In this document: piece by piece, positions 1-15,400 of the stretch | Layout: each line of letters begins with the position of its first letter | Numbering within the stretch: the first letter of the stretch is position 1 | Assembly: GCF_933775445.1 (NCBI RefSeq) | Contig: NW_026089511.1 | Coordinates: 62,001 to 126,000 of the forward strand | Length of the DNA stretch: 64,000 nt | Source: Argentina anserina | Lineage: Eukaryota; Streptophyta; Magnoliopsida; Rosales; Rosaceae | Direction of reading: 5' to 3' | Made by a program: the position numbers and the translations under genes | Notes under the pieces: model-generated | Seen by the model: the letters and a program-made list of their open reading frames with translations, nothing else | Told to the model about the DNA's origin: nothing | Databases searched by the model: none

Positions 1-1435
1 ACACAATTGGAATAGTAAAGATACGCAAACGATGTAAAGATACTAAGTTTGAGAAAAACACACTCCCACACTTGCAAAACTCTCAAATACAATAGAAACT
101 CGCTTCAGAAGCCTTACAGAAAGATACTCAAATGAGAAATGAAAAGATACAGAATTGGAATAGTAAAGATACGCAAACGATGTAAAGAAACACAATTGGA
201 ATAGTAAAGATACGCAAACGATGTAAAGATACTAAGTTTGAAAGAAACACACTTCCACACTTGCAAAACTCTCAAATACAATAGAAACTCGCATCAGAAA
301 GCCTTACAGAAAGATACTCAAACGAGAAATGAAAAGATACAGAATTGGAATAGTAAAGATACGCAAACGATGTAAAGATACACAATTGGAATAGTAAAGA
401 TACGCAAACGATGTAAAGATACTCAGTTTGAAAGAAACACACTCCCACACTTGCAAAACTCTCAATTTCAATAGAAACTCGCATCAGAAAGCGTTACAGA
501 AAGATACTCAAACGAGAAATGAAAAGATACACAATTGGAATAGTAAAGATACGCAAACGATGTAAAGATACACTATTAGAATAGTAAAGATACGCAAACG
601 ATGTAAAGATACTCAGTTTGAAAGAAACACACTCCCACACTTGCAAAACTCTCAAATTCAATAGACACTCGCATCAGAAAGCCTTACAGAAAGATACTCA
701 AACGAGAAATGAAAAGATAGACAATTGGAATAGTAAAGATACGCAATCGATGTAAAGATACTCAGTTCGAAAGAAACACACTCCCACACTTGCAAAACTC
801 TCAAATACAATAGAAACTCGCATCAGAAGCCTTACAGAAAGATACTCAAACGAGAAATGAAAAGATACACAATTGGAATAGTAAAGATACGCAAACGATG
901 TAAAGATACACAATTGGAATAGTAAAGATACGCAAACGATGTAAAGATACTCAGTTTGAAAGAAACACACTCCCACACTTGCAAAACTCTCAAATACAAT
1001 AGACTCTCGCATCAGAAAGCCTTACAGAAAGATACTCAAACGAGAAATGAAAAGATACACAATTGGGATAGTAAAGATACGCAATCGATGTAAAGATACT
1101 CAGTTTGAATGAAACACACTCCCACACTTGCAAAACTCTCAAATACAATAGAAAATCGCATCAGAAGCCTTACAGAAAGATACTCAAACGAGAAATGAAA
1201 AGATACACAATTGGAATAGTAAAGATACGCAAACGATGTAAAGATACACAATTGGAATAGTAAAGATACGCAAACGATGTAAAGATACTCAGTTTGAAAG
1301 AAACACACTCCCACACTTGCAAAACTCTCAAATACAATAGAAACTCGCATCAGAAAGCCTTACAGAAAGATACTCAAACGAGAAATGAAAAGATACACAA
1401 TTGGAATAGTAAAGATACGCAAACGATGTAAAGAT
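1..1435. repeat. Satellite segment repeated at 3019-bp offset (copy 1)
   Basis: This stretch corresponds to 3020-4454 base for base at an offset of 3019, including marker variants such as ACTAAGTTTGAGAAAAAC, the GAAACACAATTGG form of module B and GATAGACAATTGG. The match breaks near 1400, where this copy reads GATACACAATT and the second reads GATACAGAATT. It is a higher-order repeat of the array, not a separate element. A further related copy begins near 9970. Confidence 0.85.
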
Positions 1436-2100
1436 ACACTATTAGAATAGTAAAGATACGCAAACGATGTAAAGATACTCAGTTTGAAAGAAACACACTC
1501 CCACACTTGCAAAACTCTCAATTTCAATAGAAACTCGCATCAGAAAGCCTTACAGAAAGATACTCAAACGAGAAATGAAAAGATACACAATTGGAATAGT
1601 AAAGATACGCAAACGATGTAAAGATACACAATTGGAATAGTAAAGATACGCAAACGATGTAAAGATACTCAGTTTGAAAGAAACACACTCCCACACTTGC
1701 AAAACTCTCAAATACAATAGACTCTCGCATCAGAAAGCCTTACAGAAAGATACTCAAACGAGAAATGAAAAGATACACAATTGGGATAGTAAAGATACGC
1801 AATCGATGTAAAGATACTCAGTTTGAATGAAACACACTCCCACACTTGCAAAACTCTCAAATACAATAGAAAATCGCATCAGAAGCCTTACAGAAAGATA
1901 CTCAAACGAGAAATGAAAAGATACACAATTGGAATAGTAAAGATACGCAAACGATGTAAAGATACACAATTGGAATAGTAAAGATACGCAAACGATGTAA
2001 AGATACTCAGTTTGAAAGAAACACACTCCCACACTTGCAAAACTCTCAAATACAATAGAAACTCGCATCAGAAAGCCTTACAGAAAGATACTCAAACGAG
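831..2100. repeat. 718-bp-offset duplication of four monomers
   Basis: Sequence from about 831 to 1380 recurs at about 1549 to 2100, offset 718; for example 1036-1350 equals 1754-2068, including the marker TTTGAATGAAACAC. The offset equals four monomers (149+189+190+190). It is absent from the related copies at 3020 and 9970, so it arose after those copies separated or was lost from them. Boundaries are approximate because they fall within nearly identical monomers. Confidence 0.75.
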
Positions 2101-3019
2101 AAATGAAAAGATACAGAATTGGAATAGTAAAGATACGCAAACGATGTAAAGATACACTATTAGAATAGTAAAGATACGCAAACGATGTAAAGATACTCAG
2201 TTTGAAAGAAACACACTCCCACACTTGCAAAACTCTCAAATACAATAGAAACTCGCATCAGAAGCCTTACAGAAAGATACTCAAACGAGAAATGAAAAGA
2301 TACACAATTGGAATAGTAAAGATACGCAAACGATGTAAAGATACACAATTGGAATAGTAAAGATACGCAAACGATGTAAAGATACTCAGTTTGAAAGAAA
2401 CACACTCCCACACTTGCAAAACTCTTAAATTCAATAGAAACTCGCATCAGAAAGCCTTACAGAAAGATACTCAAACGAGAAATGAAAAGATACACAATTG
2501 GAATAGTAAAGATACGCAAACGATGTAAAGATACACAATTGGAATAGTAAAGATACGCAAACGATGTAAAGATACTCAGTTTGAAAGAAACACACTCCCA
2601 CACTTGCAAAACTCTCAATTTCAATAGAAACTCGCATCAGAAAGCCTTACAGAAAGATACTCAAACGAGAAATGAAAAGATACACAATTGGAATAGTAAA
2701 GATACGCAAACGATGTAAAGATACACTATTAGAATAGTAAAGATACGCAAACGATGTAAAGATACTCAGTTTGAAAGAAACACACTCCCACACTTGCAAA
2801 ACTCTCAAATACAATAGAAACTCGCATCAGAAGCCTTACAGAAAGATACTCAAACGAGAAATGAAAAGATACACAATTGGAATAGTAAAGATACGCAAAC
2901 GATGTAAAGATACTCAGTTTGAAAGAAACACACTCCTACACTTGCAAAACTCTCAAATTCAATAGAAACTCGCATCAGAAAGCCTTACAGAAAGATACTC
3001 AAACGAGAAATGAAAAGAT

Positions 3020-4454
3020 ACACAATTGGAATAGTAAAGATACGCAAACGATGTAAAGATACTAAGTTTGAGAAAAACACACTCCCACACTTGCAAAACT
3101 CTCAAATACAATAGAAACTCGCTTCAGAAGCCTTACAGAAAGATACTCAAATGAGAAATGAAAAGATACAGAATTGGAATAGTAAAGATACGCAAACGAT
3201 GTAAAGAAACACAATTGGAATAGTAAAGATACGCAAACGATGTAAAGATACTAAGTTTGAAAGAAACACACTTCCACACTTGCAAAACTCTCAAATACAA
3301 TAGAAACTCGCATCAGAAAGCCTTACAGAAAGATACTCAAACGAGAAATGAAAAGATACAGAATTGGAATAGTAAAGATACGCAAACGATGTAAAGATAC
3401 ACAATTGGAATAGTAAAGATACGCAAACGATGTAAAGATACTCAGTTTGAAAGAAACACACTCCCACACTTGCAAAACTCTCAATTTCAATAGAAACTCG
3501 CATCAGAAAGCCTTACAGAAAGATACTCAAACGAGAAATGAAAAGATACACAATTGGAATAGTAAAGATACGCAAACGATGTAAAGATACACTATTAGAA
3601 TAGTAAAGATACGCAAACGATGTAAAGATACTCAGTTTGAAAGAAACACACTCCCACACTTGCAAAACTCTCAAATTCAATAGACACTCGCATCAGAAAG
3701 CCTTACAGAAAGATACTCAAACGAGAAATGAAAAGATAGACAATTGGAATAGTAAAGATACGCAATCGATGTAAAGATACTCAGTTCGAAAGAAACACAC
3801 TCCCACACTTGCAAAACTCTCAAATACAATAGAAACTCGCATCAGAAGCCTTACAGAAAGATACTCAAACGAGAAATGAAAAGATACACAATTGGAATAG
3901 TAAAGATACGCAAACGATGTAAAGATACACAATTGGAATAGTAAAGATACGCAAACGATGTAAAGATACTCAGTTTGAAAGAAACACACTCCCACACTTG
4001 CAAAACTCTCAAATACAATAGACTCTCGCATCAGAAAGCCTTACAGAAAGATACTCAAACGAGAAATGAAAAGATACACAATTGGGATAGTAAAGATACG
4101 CAATCGATGTAAAGATACTCAGTTTGAATGAAACACACTCCCACACTTGCAAAACTCTCAAATACAATAGAAAATCGCATCAGAAGCCTTACAGAAAGAT
4201 ACTCAAACGAGAAATGAAAAGATACACAATTGGAATAGTAAAGATACGCAAACGATGTAAAGATACACAATTGGAATAGTAAAGATACGCAAACGATGTA
4301 AAGATACTCAGTTTGAAAGAAACACACTCCCACACTTGCAAAACTCTCAAATACAATAGAAACTCGCATCAGAAAGCCTTACAGAAAGATACTCAAACGA
4401 GAAATGAAAAGATACAGAATTGGAATAGTAAAGATACGCAAACGATGTAAAGAT
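3020..4454. repeat. Satellite segment repeated at 3019-bp offset (copy 2)
   Basis: Counterpart of 1-1435 and also of the segment starting near 9970 (offset 6950). The three share the same order of long and short monomers and the same marker substitutions. Unlike the first copy, this one lacks the extra 718-bp duplication, so later matches between the two run at an offset of 2301 (3019 minus 718). Confidence 0.85.
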
Positions 4455-6475
4455 ACACTATTAGAATAGTAAAGATACGCAAACGATGTAAAGATACTCA
4501 GTTTGAAAGAAACACACTCCCACACTTGCAAAACTCTCAAATACAATAGAAACTCGCATCAGAAGCCTTACAGAAAGATACTCAAACGAGAAATGAAAAG
4601 ATACACAATTGGAATAGTAAAGATACGCAAACGATGTAAAGATACACAATTGGAATAGTAAAGATACGCAAACGATGTAAAGATACTCAGTTTGAAAGAA
4701 ACACACTCCCACACTTGCAAAACTCTCAAATACAATAGAAACTCGCATCAGAAAGCCTTATAGAAAGATACTCAAACGAGAAATGAAAAGATACAGAATT
4801 GGAATAGTAAAGATACGCAAACGATGTAAAGATACACAATTGGAATAGTAAAGATACGCAAACGATGTAAAGATACTCAGTTTGAAAGAAACACACTCCC
4901 ACACTTGCAAAACTCTCAAATTCAATAGAAACTCGCATCAGAAAGCCTTACAGAAAAATACTCAAATGAGAAATGAAAAGATACACAATTGGAATAGTAA
5001 AGATACGCAAACGATGTAAAGATACTCAGTTTGAAAGAAACACACTCCCACACTTGCAAAACTCTCAAATACAATAGAAACTCGCATCAGAAAGCCTTAC
5101 AGAAAGATACTCAAACGAGAAATGAAAAGATACAGAATTGGAATAGTAAAGATACGCAAACGATGTAAAGATACACAATCGGAATAGTAAAGATACGCAA
5201 ACGATGTAAAGATACTCAGTTTGAGAGAAACACACTCCCACACTTGCAAAACTCTCAAATACAATAGACTCTCGCATCAGAAAGCCTTACAGAAAGATAC
5301 TCAAACGAGAAATGAAAAGATACACAATTGGGATAGTAAAGATACGCAATCGATGTAAAGATACTCAGTTTGAAAGAAACACACTCCCACACTTGCAAAA
5401 CTCTCAAATACAATAGAAACTCGCATCAGAAGCCTTACAGAAAGATACTCAAACGAGAAATGAAAAGATACACAATTGGAATAGTAAAGATACGCAAACG
5501 CTGTAAAGATACACAATTGGAATAGTAAAGATACGCAAACGATGTAAAGATACTCAGTTTGAAAGAAACACACTCCCACACTTGCAAAACTCTCAAATAC
5601 AATAGAAAATCGCATCAGAAGCCTTACAGAAAGATACTCAAACGAGAAATAAAACGATACACAATTGGAATAGTAAAGATACGCAAACGATGTAAAGATA
5701 CACAATTGGAATAGTAAAGATACGCAAACGATGTAAAGATACTCAGTTTGAAAAAAACACACTCCCACACTTGCAAAACTCTCAAATTCAATAGAAACTC
5801 GCATCAGAAAGCCTTACAGAAAGATACACAATTGGAATAGTAAAGATACGCAAACGATGTAAAGATACACAATTGGAATAGTAAAGATACGCAAACGATG
5901 TAAAGATACTCAGTTTGAAAGAAACACACTCCCACACTTGCAAAACTCTCAAATTCAATAGAAACTCGCATCAGAAAGCCTTACAGAAAGATACTCAAAC
6001 GAGAAATGAAAAGATACACAATTGGAATAGTAAAGATACGCAAACGATGTAAAGATACACTATTAGAATAGTAAAGATACGCAAACGATGTAAAGATACT
6101 CAGTTTGAAAGAAACACACTCCCACACTTGCAAAACTCTCAAATTCAATAGAAACTCGCATCAGAAGCCTTACAGAAAGATACTCAAACGAGAAATGAAA
6201 AGATACACAATTGGAATAGTAAAGATACGCAAACGATGTAAAGATACTCAGTTTGAAAGAAACACACTCCCACACTTGCAAAACTCTCAAATTCAATAGA
6301 AACTCGCATCAGAAAGCCTTACAGAAAGATACTCAAACGAGAAATGAAAAGATACACAATTGGAATAGTAAAGATACGCAAACGATGTAAAGATACTCAG
6401 TTTGAGAAAAACACACTCCCACACTTGCAAAACTCTCAAATACAATAGAAACTCGCTTCAGAAGCCTTACAGAAA

Positions 6476-6565
6476 GATACTCAAACGAGAAATGAAAAGA
6501 TACAGAATTGGAATAGTAAAGATACTCAAACGAGAAATGAAAAGATACACAATTGGAATAGTAAA
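6476..6565. repeat. 45-bp out-of-register tandem duplication
   Basis: Two adjacent 45-bp copies (6476-6520 and 6521-6565) each made of a GATACTCAAACG piece followed by a GATACA(G/C)AATTGG piece; they differ at one base. The normal GATACGCAAACG piece is skipped in the first, so pieces smaller than module B have been joined in a new order. The same structure recurs at 13449-13538 through the large segmental duplication. Confidence 0.85.
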
Positions 6566-9475
6566 GATACGCAAACGATGTAAAGATACTCAGTTTGAAA
6601 GAAACACACTCCCACACTTGCAAAACTCTCAAATACAATAGAAACTCGCATCAGAAAGCCTTACAGAAAGATACTCAAACGAGAAATGAAAAGATACAGA
6701 ATTGGAATAGTAAAGATACGCAAACGATGTAAAGATACACTATTAGAATAGTAAAGATACGCAAACGATGTAAAGATACTCAGTTTGAAAGAAACACACT
6801 CCCACACTTGCAAAACTCTCAAATACAATAGAAACTCGCATCAGAAGCCTTACAGAAAGATACTCAAACGAGAAATGAAAAGATACACAATTAGAATAGT
6901 AAAGATACGCAAACGATGTAAAGATACTAAGTTTGAAAGAAACACACTCCCACACTTGCAAAACTCTCAAATACAATAGACTCTCGCATCAGAAAGCCTT
7001 ACAGAAAGATACTCAAACGAGAAATGAAAAGATACACAATTGGGATAGTAAAGATACGCAATCGATGTAAAGATACTCAGTTTGAAAGAAACACACTCCC
7101 ACACTTGCAAAACTCTCAAATACAATAGAAACTCGCATCAGAAGCCTTACAGAAAGATACTCAAATGAGAAATGAAAAGATACACAATTGGAATAGTAAA
7201 GATACGCAAACGCTGTAAAGATACACAATTGGAATAGTAAAGATACGCAAACGATGTAAAGATACTCAGTTTGAAAGAAACACACTCCCACACTTGCAAA
7301 ACTCTCAAATACAATAGAAAATCGCATCAGAAGCCTTACAGAAAGATACTCAAACGAGAAATAAAACGATACACAATTGGAATAGTAAAGATACGCAAAC
7401 GATGTAAAGATACACAATTGGAATAGTAAAGATACGCAAACGATGTAAAGATACTCAGTTTGAAAAAAACACACTCCCACACTTGCAAAACTCTCAAATT
7501 CAATAGAAACTCGCATCAGAAAGCCTTACAGAAAGATACTCAAACGAGAAATGAAAAGATACACAATTGGAATAGTAAAGATACGCAAACGATGTAAAGA
7601 TACACAATTGGAATAGTAAAGATACGCAAACGATGTAAAGATACTCAGTTTGAAAGAAACACACTCCCACAATTGCAAAACTCTGAAATTCAATAGAAAC
7701 TCGCATCAGAAAGCCTTACAGAAAGATACTCAAACGAGAAATGAAAAGATACACAATTGGAATAGTAAAGATACGCAAACGATGTAAAGATACACTATTA
7801 GAATAGTAAAGATACGCAAACGATGTAAAGATACTCAGTTTGAAAGAAACACACTCCCACACTTGCAAAACTCTCAAATACAATAGAAACTCGCATCAGA
7901 AGCCTTACAGAAAGATACTCAAACGAGAAATGAAAAGATACACAATTGGAATAGTAAAGATACGCAAACGATGTAAAGATACTCAGTTTGAAAGAAACAC
8001 ACTCCCACACTTGCAAAACTCTCAAATTCAATAGAAACTCGCATCAGAAAGCCTTACAGAAAGATACTCAAACGAGAAATGAAAAGATACACAATTGGAA
8101 TAGTAAAGATACGCAAACGATGTAAAGATACTCAGTTTGAGAAAAACACACTCCCACACTTGCAAAACTCTCAAATACATTAGAAACTCGCTTCAGAAGC
8201 CTTACAGAAAGATACTCAAATGAGAAATGAAAAGATACAGAATTGGAATAGTAAAGATACGCAAACGATGTAAAGAAACACAATTGGAATAGTAAAGATA
8301 CGCAAACGATGTAAAGATACTAAGTTTGAAAGAAACACACTTCCACACTTGCAAAACTCTCAAATACAATAGAAACTCGCATCAGAAAGCCTTACAGAAA
8401 GATACTCAAACGAGAAATGAAAAGATACAGAATTGGAATAGTAAAGATACGCAAACGATGTAAAGATACACAATTGGAATAGTAAAGATACGCAAACGAT
8501 GTAAAGATACTCAGTTTGAAAGAAACACACTCCCACACTTGCAAAACTCTCAAATTCAATAGAAACTCGCATCAGAAAGCCTTACAGAAAGATACTCAAA
8601 CGAGAAATGAAAAGATAGACAATTGGAATAGTAAAGATACGCAATCGATGTAAAGATACTCAGTTCGAAAGAAACACACTCCCACACTTGCAAAACTCTC
8701 AAATACAATAGAAACTCGCATCAGAAGCCTTACAGAAAGATACTCAAACGAGAAATGAAAAGATACACAATTGGAATAGTAAAGATACGCAAACGATGTA
8801 AAGATACACAATTGGAATAGTAAAGATACGCAAACGATGTAAAGATACTCAGTTTGAAAGAAACACACTCCCACACTTGCAAAACTCTCAAATACAATAG
8901 ACTCTCGCATCAGAAAGCCTTACAGAAAGATACTCAAACGAGAAATGAAAAGATACACAATTGGGATAGTAAAGATACGCAATCGATGTAAAGATACTCA
9001 GTTTGAAAGAAACACACTCCCACACTTGCAAAACTCTCAAATACAATAGAAACTCGCTTCAGAAGCCTTACAGAAAGATACTCAAATGAGAAATGAAAAG
9101 ATACAGAATTGGAATAGTAAAGATACGCAAACGATGTAAAGAAACACAATTGGAATAGTAAAGATACGCAAACGATGTAAAGATACTAAGTTTGAAAGAA
9201 ACACACTTCCACACTTGCAAAACTCTCAAATACAATAGAAACTCGCATCAGAAAGCCTTACAGAAAGATACTCAAACGAGAAATGAAAAGATACAGAATT
9301 GGAATAGTAAAGATACGCAAACGATGTAAAGATACACAATTGGAATAGTAAAGATACGCAAACGATGTAAAGATACTCAGTTTGAAAGAAACACACTCCC
9401 ACACTTGCAAAACTCTCAAATTCAATAGAAACTCGCATCAGAAAGCCTTACAGAAAGATACTCAAACGAGAAATG

Positions 9476-12400
9476 AAAAGATACACAATTGGAATAGTAA
9501 AGATACGCAAACGATGTAAAGATACTCAGTTTGAAAGAAACACACTCCCACACTTGCAAAACTCTCAATTTCAATAGAAACTCGCATCAGAAAGCCTTAC
9601 AGAAAGATACTCAAACGAGAAATGAAAAGATACACAATTGGAATAGTAAAGATACGCAAACGATGTAAAGATACACTATTAGAATAGTAAAGATACGCAA
9701 ACGATGTAAAGATACTCAGTTTGAAAGAAACACACTCCCACACTTGCAAAACTCTCAAATACAATAGAAACTCGCATCAGAAGCCTTACAGAAAGATACT
9801 CAAACGAGAAATGAAAAGATACACAATTGGAATAGTAAAGATACGCAAACGATGTAAAGATACTCAGTTTGAAAGAAACACACTCCTACACTTGCAAAAC
9901 TCTCAAATTCAATAGAAACTCGCATCAGAAAGCCTTACAGAAAGATACTCAAACGAGAAATGAAAAGATACACAATTGGAATAGTAAAGATACGCAAACG
10001 ATGTAAAGATACTAAGTTTGAGAAAAACACACTCCCACACTTGCAAAACTCTCAAATACAATAGAAACTCGCTTCAGAAGCCTTACAGAAAGATACTCAA
10101 ATGAGAAATGAAAAGATACAGAATTGGAATAGTAAAGATACGCAAACGATGTAAAGAAACACAATTGGAATAGTAAAGATACGCAAACGATGTAAAGATA
10201 CTAAGTTTGAAAGAAACACACTTCCACACTTGCAAAACTCTCAAATACAATAGAAACTCGCATCAGAAAGCCTTACAGAAAGATACTCAAACGAGAAATG
10301 AAAAGATACAGAATTGGAATAGTAAAGATACGCAAACGATGTAAAGATACACAATTGGAATAGTAAAGATACGCAAACGATGTAAAGATACTCAGTTTGA
10401 AAGAAACACACTCCCACACTTGCAAAACTCTCAATTTCAATAGAAACTCGCATCAGAAAGCCTTACAGAAAGATACTCAAACGAGATATGAAAAGATACA
10501 CAATTGGAATAGTAAAGATACGCAAACGATGTAAAGATACACTATTAGAATAGTAAAGATACGCAAACGATGTAAAGATACTCAGTTTGAAAGAAACACA
10601 CTCCCACACTTGCAAAACTCTCAAATTCAATAGACACTCGCATCAGAAAGCCTTACAGAAAGATACTCAAACGAGAAATGAAAAGATAGACAATTGGAAT
10701 AGTAAAGATACGCAATCGATGTAAAGATACTCAGTTCGAAAGAAACACACTCCCACACTTGCAAAACTCTCAAATACAATAGAAACTCGCATCAGAAGCC
10801 TTACAGAAAGATACTCAAACGAGAAATGAAAAGATACACAATTGGAATAGTAAAGATACGCAAACGATGTAAAGATACACAATTGGAATAGTAAAGATAC
10901 GCAAACGATGTAAAGATACTCAGTTTGAAAGAAACACACTCCCACACTTGCAAAACTCTCAAATACAATAGACTCTCGCATCAGAAAGCCTTACAGAAAG
11001 ATACTCAAACGAGAAATGAAAAGATACACAATTGGGATAGTAAAGATACGCAATCGATGTAAAGATACTCAGTTTGAATGAAACACACTCCCACACTTGC
11101 AAAACTCTCAAATACAATAGAAAAGCGCATCAGAAGCCTTACAGAAAGATACTCAAACGAGAAATGAAAAGATACACAATTGGAATAGTAAAGATACGCA
11201 AACGATGTAAAGATACACAATTGGAATAGTAAAGATACGCAAACGATGTAAAGATACTCAGTTTGAAAGAAACACACTCCCACACTTGCAAAACTCTCAA
11301 ATACAATAGAAACTCGCATCAGAAAGCCTTACAGAAAGATACTCAAACGAGAAATGAAAAGATACAGAATTGGAATAGTAAAGATACGCAAACGATGTAA
11401 AGATACACTTTTGGAATAGTAAAGATACGCAAACGATGTAAAGATACTCAGTTTGAAAGAAACACACTCCCACACTTGCAAAACTCTCAAATACAATAGA
11501 AACTCGCATCAGAAGCCTTACAGAAAGATACTCAAACGAGAAATGAAAAGATACACAATTGGAATAGTAAAGATACGCAAACGATGTAAAGATACACAAT
11601 TGGAATAGTAAAGATACGCAAACGATGTAAAGATACTCAGTTTGAAAGAAACACACTCCCACACTTGCAAAACTCTCAAATACAATAGAAACTCGCATCA
11701 GAAAGCCTTATAGAAAGATACTCAAACGAGAAATGAAAAGATACAGAATTGGAATAGTAAAGATACGCAAACGATGTAAAGATACACAATTGGAATAGTA
11801 AAGATACGCAAACGATGTAAAGATACTCAGTTTGAAAGAAACACACTCCCACACTTGCAAAACTCTCAAATTCAATAGAAACTCGCATCAGAAAGCCTTA
11901 CAGAAAAATACTCAAATGAGAAATGAAAAGATACACAATTGGAATAGTAAAGATACGCAAACGATGTAAAGATACTCAGTTTGAAAGAAACACACTCCCA
12001 CACTTGCAAAACTCTCAAATACAATAGAAACTCGCATCAGAAAGCCTTACAGAAAGATACTCAAACGAGAAATGAAAAGATACAGAATTGGAATAGTAAA
12101 GATACGCAAACGATGTAAAGATACACAATCGGAATAGTAAAGATACGCAAACGATGTAAAGATACTCAGTTTGAGAGAAACACACTCCCACACTTGCAAA
12201 ACTCTCAAATACAATAGACTCTCGCATCAGAAAGCCTTACAGAAAGATACTCAAACGAGAAATGAAAAGATACACAATTGGGATAGTAAAGATACGCAAT
12301 CGATGTAAAGATACTCAGTTTGAAAGAAACACACTCCCACACTTGCAAAACTCTCAAATACAATAGAAACTCGCATCAGAAGCCTTACAGAAAGATACTC

Positions 12401-15400
12401 AAATGAGAAATGAAAAGATACACAATTGGAATAGTAAAGATACGCAAACGCTGTAAAGATACACAATTGGAATAGTAAAGATACGCAAACGATGTAAAGA
12501 TACTCAGTTTGAAAGAAACACACTCCCACACTTGCAAAACTCTCAAATACAATAGAAAATCGCATCAGAAGCCTTACAGAAAGATACTCAAACGAGAAAT
12601 AAAACGATACACAATTGGAATAGTAAAGATACGCAAACGATGTAAAGATACACAATTGGAATAGTAAAGATACGCAAACGATGTAAAGATACTCAGTTTG
12701 AAAAAAACACACTCCCACACTTGCAAAACTCTCAAATTCAATAGAAACTCGCATCAGAAAGCCTTACAGAAAGATAGTCAAACGAGAAATGAAAAGATAC
12801 ACAATTGGAATAGTAAAGATACGCAAACGATGTAAAGATACACAATTGGAATAGTAAAGATACGCAAACGATGTAAAGATACTCAGTTTGAAAGAAACAC
12901 ACTCCCACACTTGCAAAACTCTCAAATTCAATAGAAACTCGCATCAGAAAGCCTTACAGAAAGATACTCAAACGAGAAATGAAAAGATACACAATTGGAA
13001 TAGTAAAGATACGCAAACGATGTAAAGATACACTATTAGAATAGTAAAGATACGCAAACGATGTAAAGATACTCAGTTTGAAAGAAACACACTCCCACAC
13101 TTGCAAAACTCTCAAATTCAATAGAAACTCGCATCAGAAGCCTTACAGAAAGATACTCAAACGAGAAATGAAAAGATACACAATTGGAATAGTAAAGATA
13201 CGCAAACGATGTAAAGATACTCAGTTTGAAAGAAACACACTCCCACACTTGCAAAACTCTCAAATTCAATAGAAACTCGCATCAGAAAGCCTTACAGAAA
13301 GATACTCAAACGAGAAATGAAAAGATACACAATTGGAATAGTAAAGATACGCAAACGATGTAAAGATACTCAGTTTGAGAAAAACACACTCCCACACTTG
13401 CAAAACTCTCAAATACAATAGAAACTCGCTTCAGAAGCCTTACAGAAAGATACTCAAACGAGAAATGAAAAGATACAGAATTGGAATAGTAAAGATACTC
13501 AAACGAGAAATGAAAAGATACACAATTGGAATAGTAAAGATACGCAAACGATGTAAAGATACTCAGTTTGAAAGAAACACACTCCCACACTTGCAAAACT
13601 CTCAAATACAATAGAAACTCGCATCAGAAAGCCTTACAGAAAGATACTCAAACGAGAAATGAAAAGATACAGAATTGGAATAGTAAAGATACGCAAACGA
13701 TGTAAAGATACACTATTAGAATAGTAAAGATACGCAAACGATGTAAAGATACTCAGTTTGAAAGAAACACACTCCCACACTTGCAAAACTCTCAAATACA
13801 ATAGAAACTCGCATCAGAAGCCTTACAGAAAGATACTCAAACGAGAAATGAAAAGATACACAATTGGAATAGTAAAGATACGCAAACGATGTAAAGATAC
13901 TAAGTTTGAAAGAAACACACTCCCACACTTGCAAAACTCTCAAATACAATAGACTCTCGCATCAGAAAGCCTTACAGAAAGATACTCAAACGAGAAATGA
14001 AAAGATACACAATTGGGATAGTAAAGATACGCAATCGATGTAAAGATACTCAGTTTGAAAGAAACACACTCCCACACTTGCAAAACTCTCAAATACAATA
14101 GAAACTCGCATCAGAAGCCTTACAGAAAGATACTCAAATGAGAAATGAAAAGATACACAATTGGAATAGTAAAGATACGCAAACGCTGTAAAGATACACA
14201 ATTGGAATAGTAAAGATACGCAAACGATGTAAAGATACTCAGTTTGAAAGAAACACACTCCCACACTTGCAAAACTCTCAAATACAATAGAAAATCGCAT
14301 CAGAAGCCTTACAGAAAGATACTCAAACGAGAAATAAAACGATACACAATTGGAATAGTAAAGATACGCAAACGATGTAAAGATACACAATTGGAATAGT
14401 AAAGATACGCAAACGATGTAAAGATACTCAGTTTGAAAAAAACACACTCCCACACTTGCAAAACTCTCAAATTCAATAGAAACTCGCATCAGAAAGCCTT
14501 ACAGAAAGATACTCAAACGAGAAATGAAAAGATACACAATTGGAATAGTAAAGATACGCAAACGATGTAAAGATACACAATTGGAATAGTAAAGATACGC
14601 AAACGATGTAAAGATACTCAGTTTGAAAGAAACACACTCCCACACTTGCAAAACTCTCAAATTCAATAGAAACTCGCATCAGAAAGCCTTACAGAAAGAT
14701 ACTCAAACTAGAAATGAAAAGATACACAATTGGAATAGTAAAGATACGCAAACGATGTAAAGATACACTATTAGAATAGTAAAGATACGCAAACGATGTA
14801 AAGATACTCAGTTTGAAAGAAACACACTCCCACACTTGCAAAACTCTCAAATACAATAGAAACTCGCATCAGAAGCCTTACAGAAAGATACTCAAACGAG
14901 AAATGAAAAGATACACAATTGGAATAGTAAAGATACGCAAACGATGTAAAGATACTCAGTTTGAAAGAAACACACTCCCACACTTGCAAAACTCTCAAAT
15001 TCAATAGAAACTCGCATCAGAAAGCCTTACAGAAAGATACTCAAACGAGAAATGAAAAGATACACAATTGGAATAGTAAAGATACGCAAACGATGTAAAG
15101 ATACTCAGTTTGAGAAAAACACACTCCCACACTTGCAAAACTCTCAAATACAATAGAAACTCGCTTCAGAAGCCTTACAGAAAGATACTCAAATGAGAAA
15201 TGAAAAGATACAGAATTGCAATAGTAAAGATACGCAAACGATGTAAAGAAACACAATTGGAATAGTAAAGATACGCAAACGATGTAAAGATACTAAGTTT
15301 GAAAGAAACACACTTCCACACTTGCAAAACTCTCAAATACAATAGAAACTCGCATCAGAAAGCCTTACAGAAAGATACTCAAACGAGAAATGAAAAGATA

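Larger units (their letters stand above)
2526..9050. repeat. 6.9-kb segmental duplication, copy 1
   Basis: This stretch matches 9476-16023 at an offset of 6950 up to 5822 and 6973 from 5823 onward. The step of 23 is explained by loss of one GATACTCAAACG-type piece between 5822 and 5823, where GCCTTACAGAAA runs straight into GATACACAATT. All other marker variants I checked agree, with only scattered single-base differences. This is a large unequal-exchange or amplification event of more than 30 monomers. Confidence 0.85.

Noticed and set aside
2771..2965. Plus-strand 64-79 codon frames (starting MKETHSHTCKTLK or MRKTHSHTCKTLK) repeated many times
   Set aside because: They are the same satellite read on the other strand and occur only where monomer length keeps the frame open.
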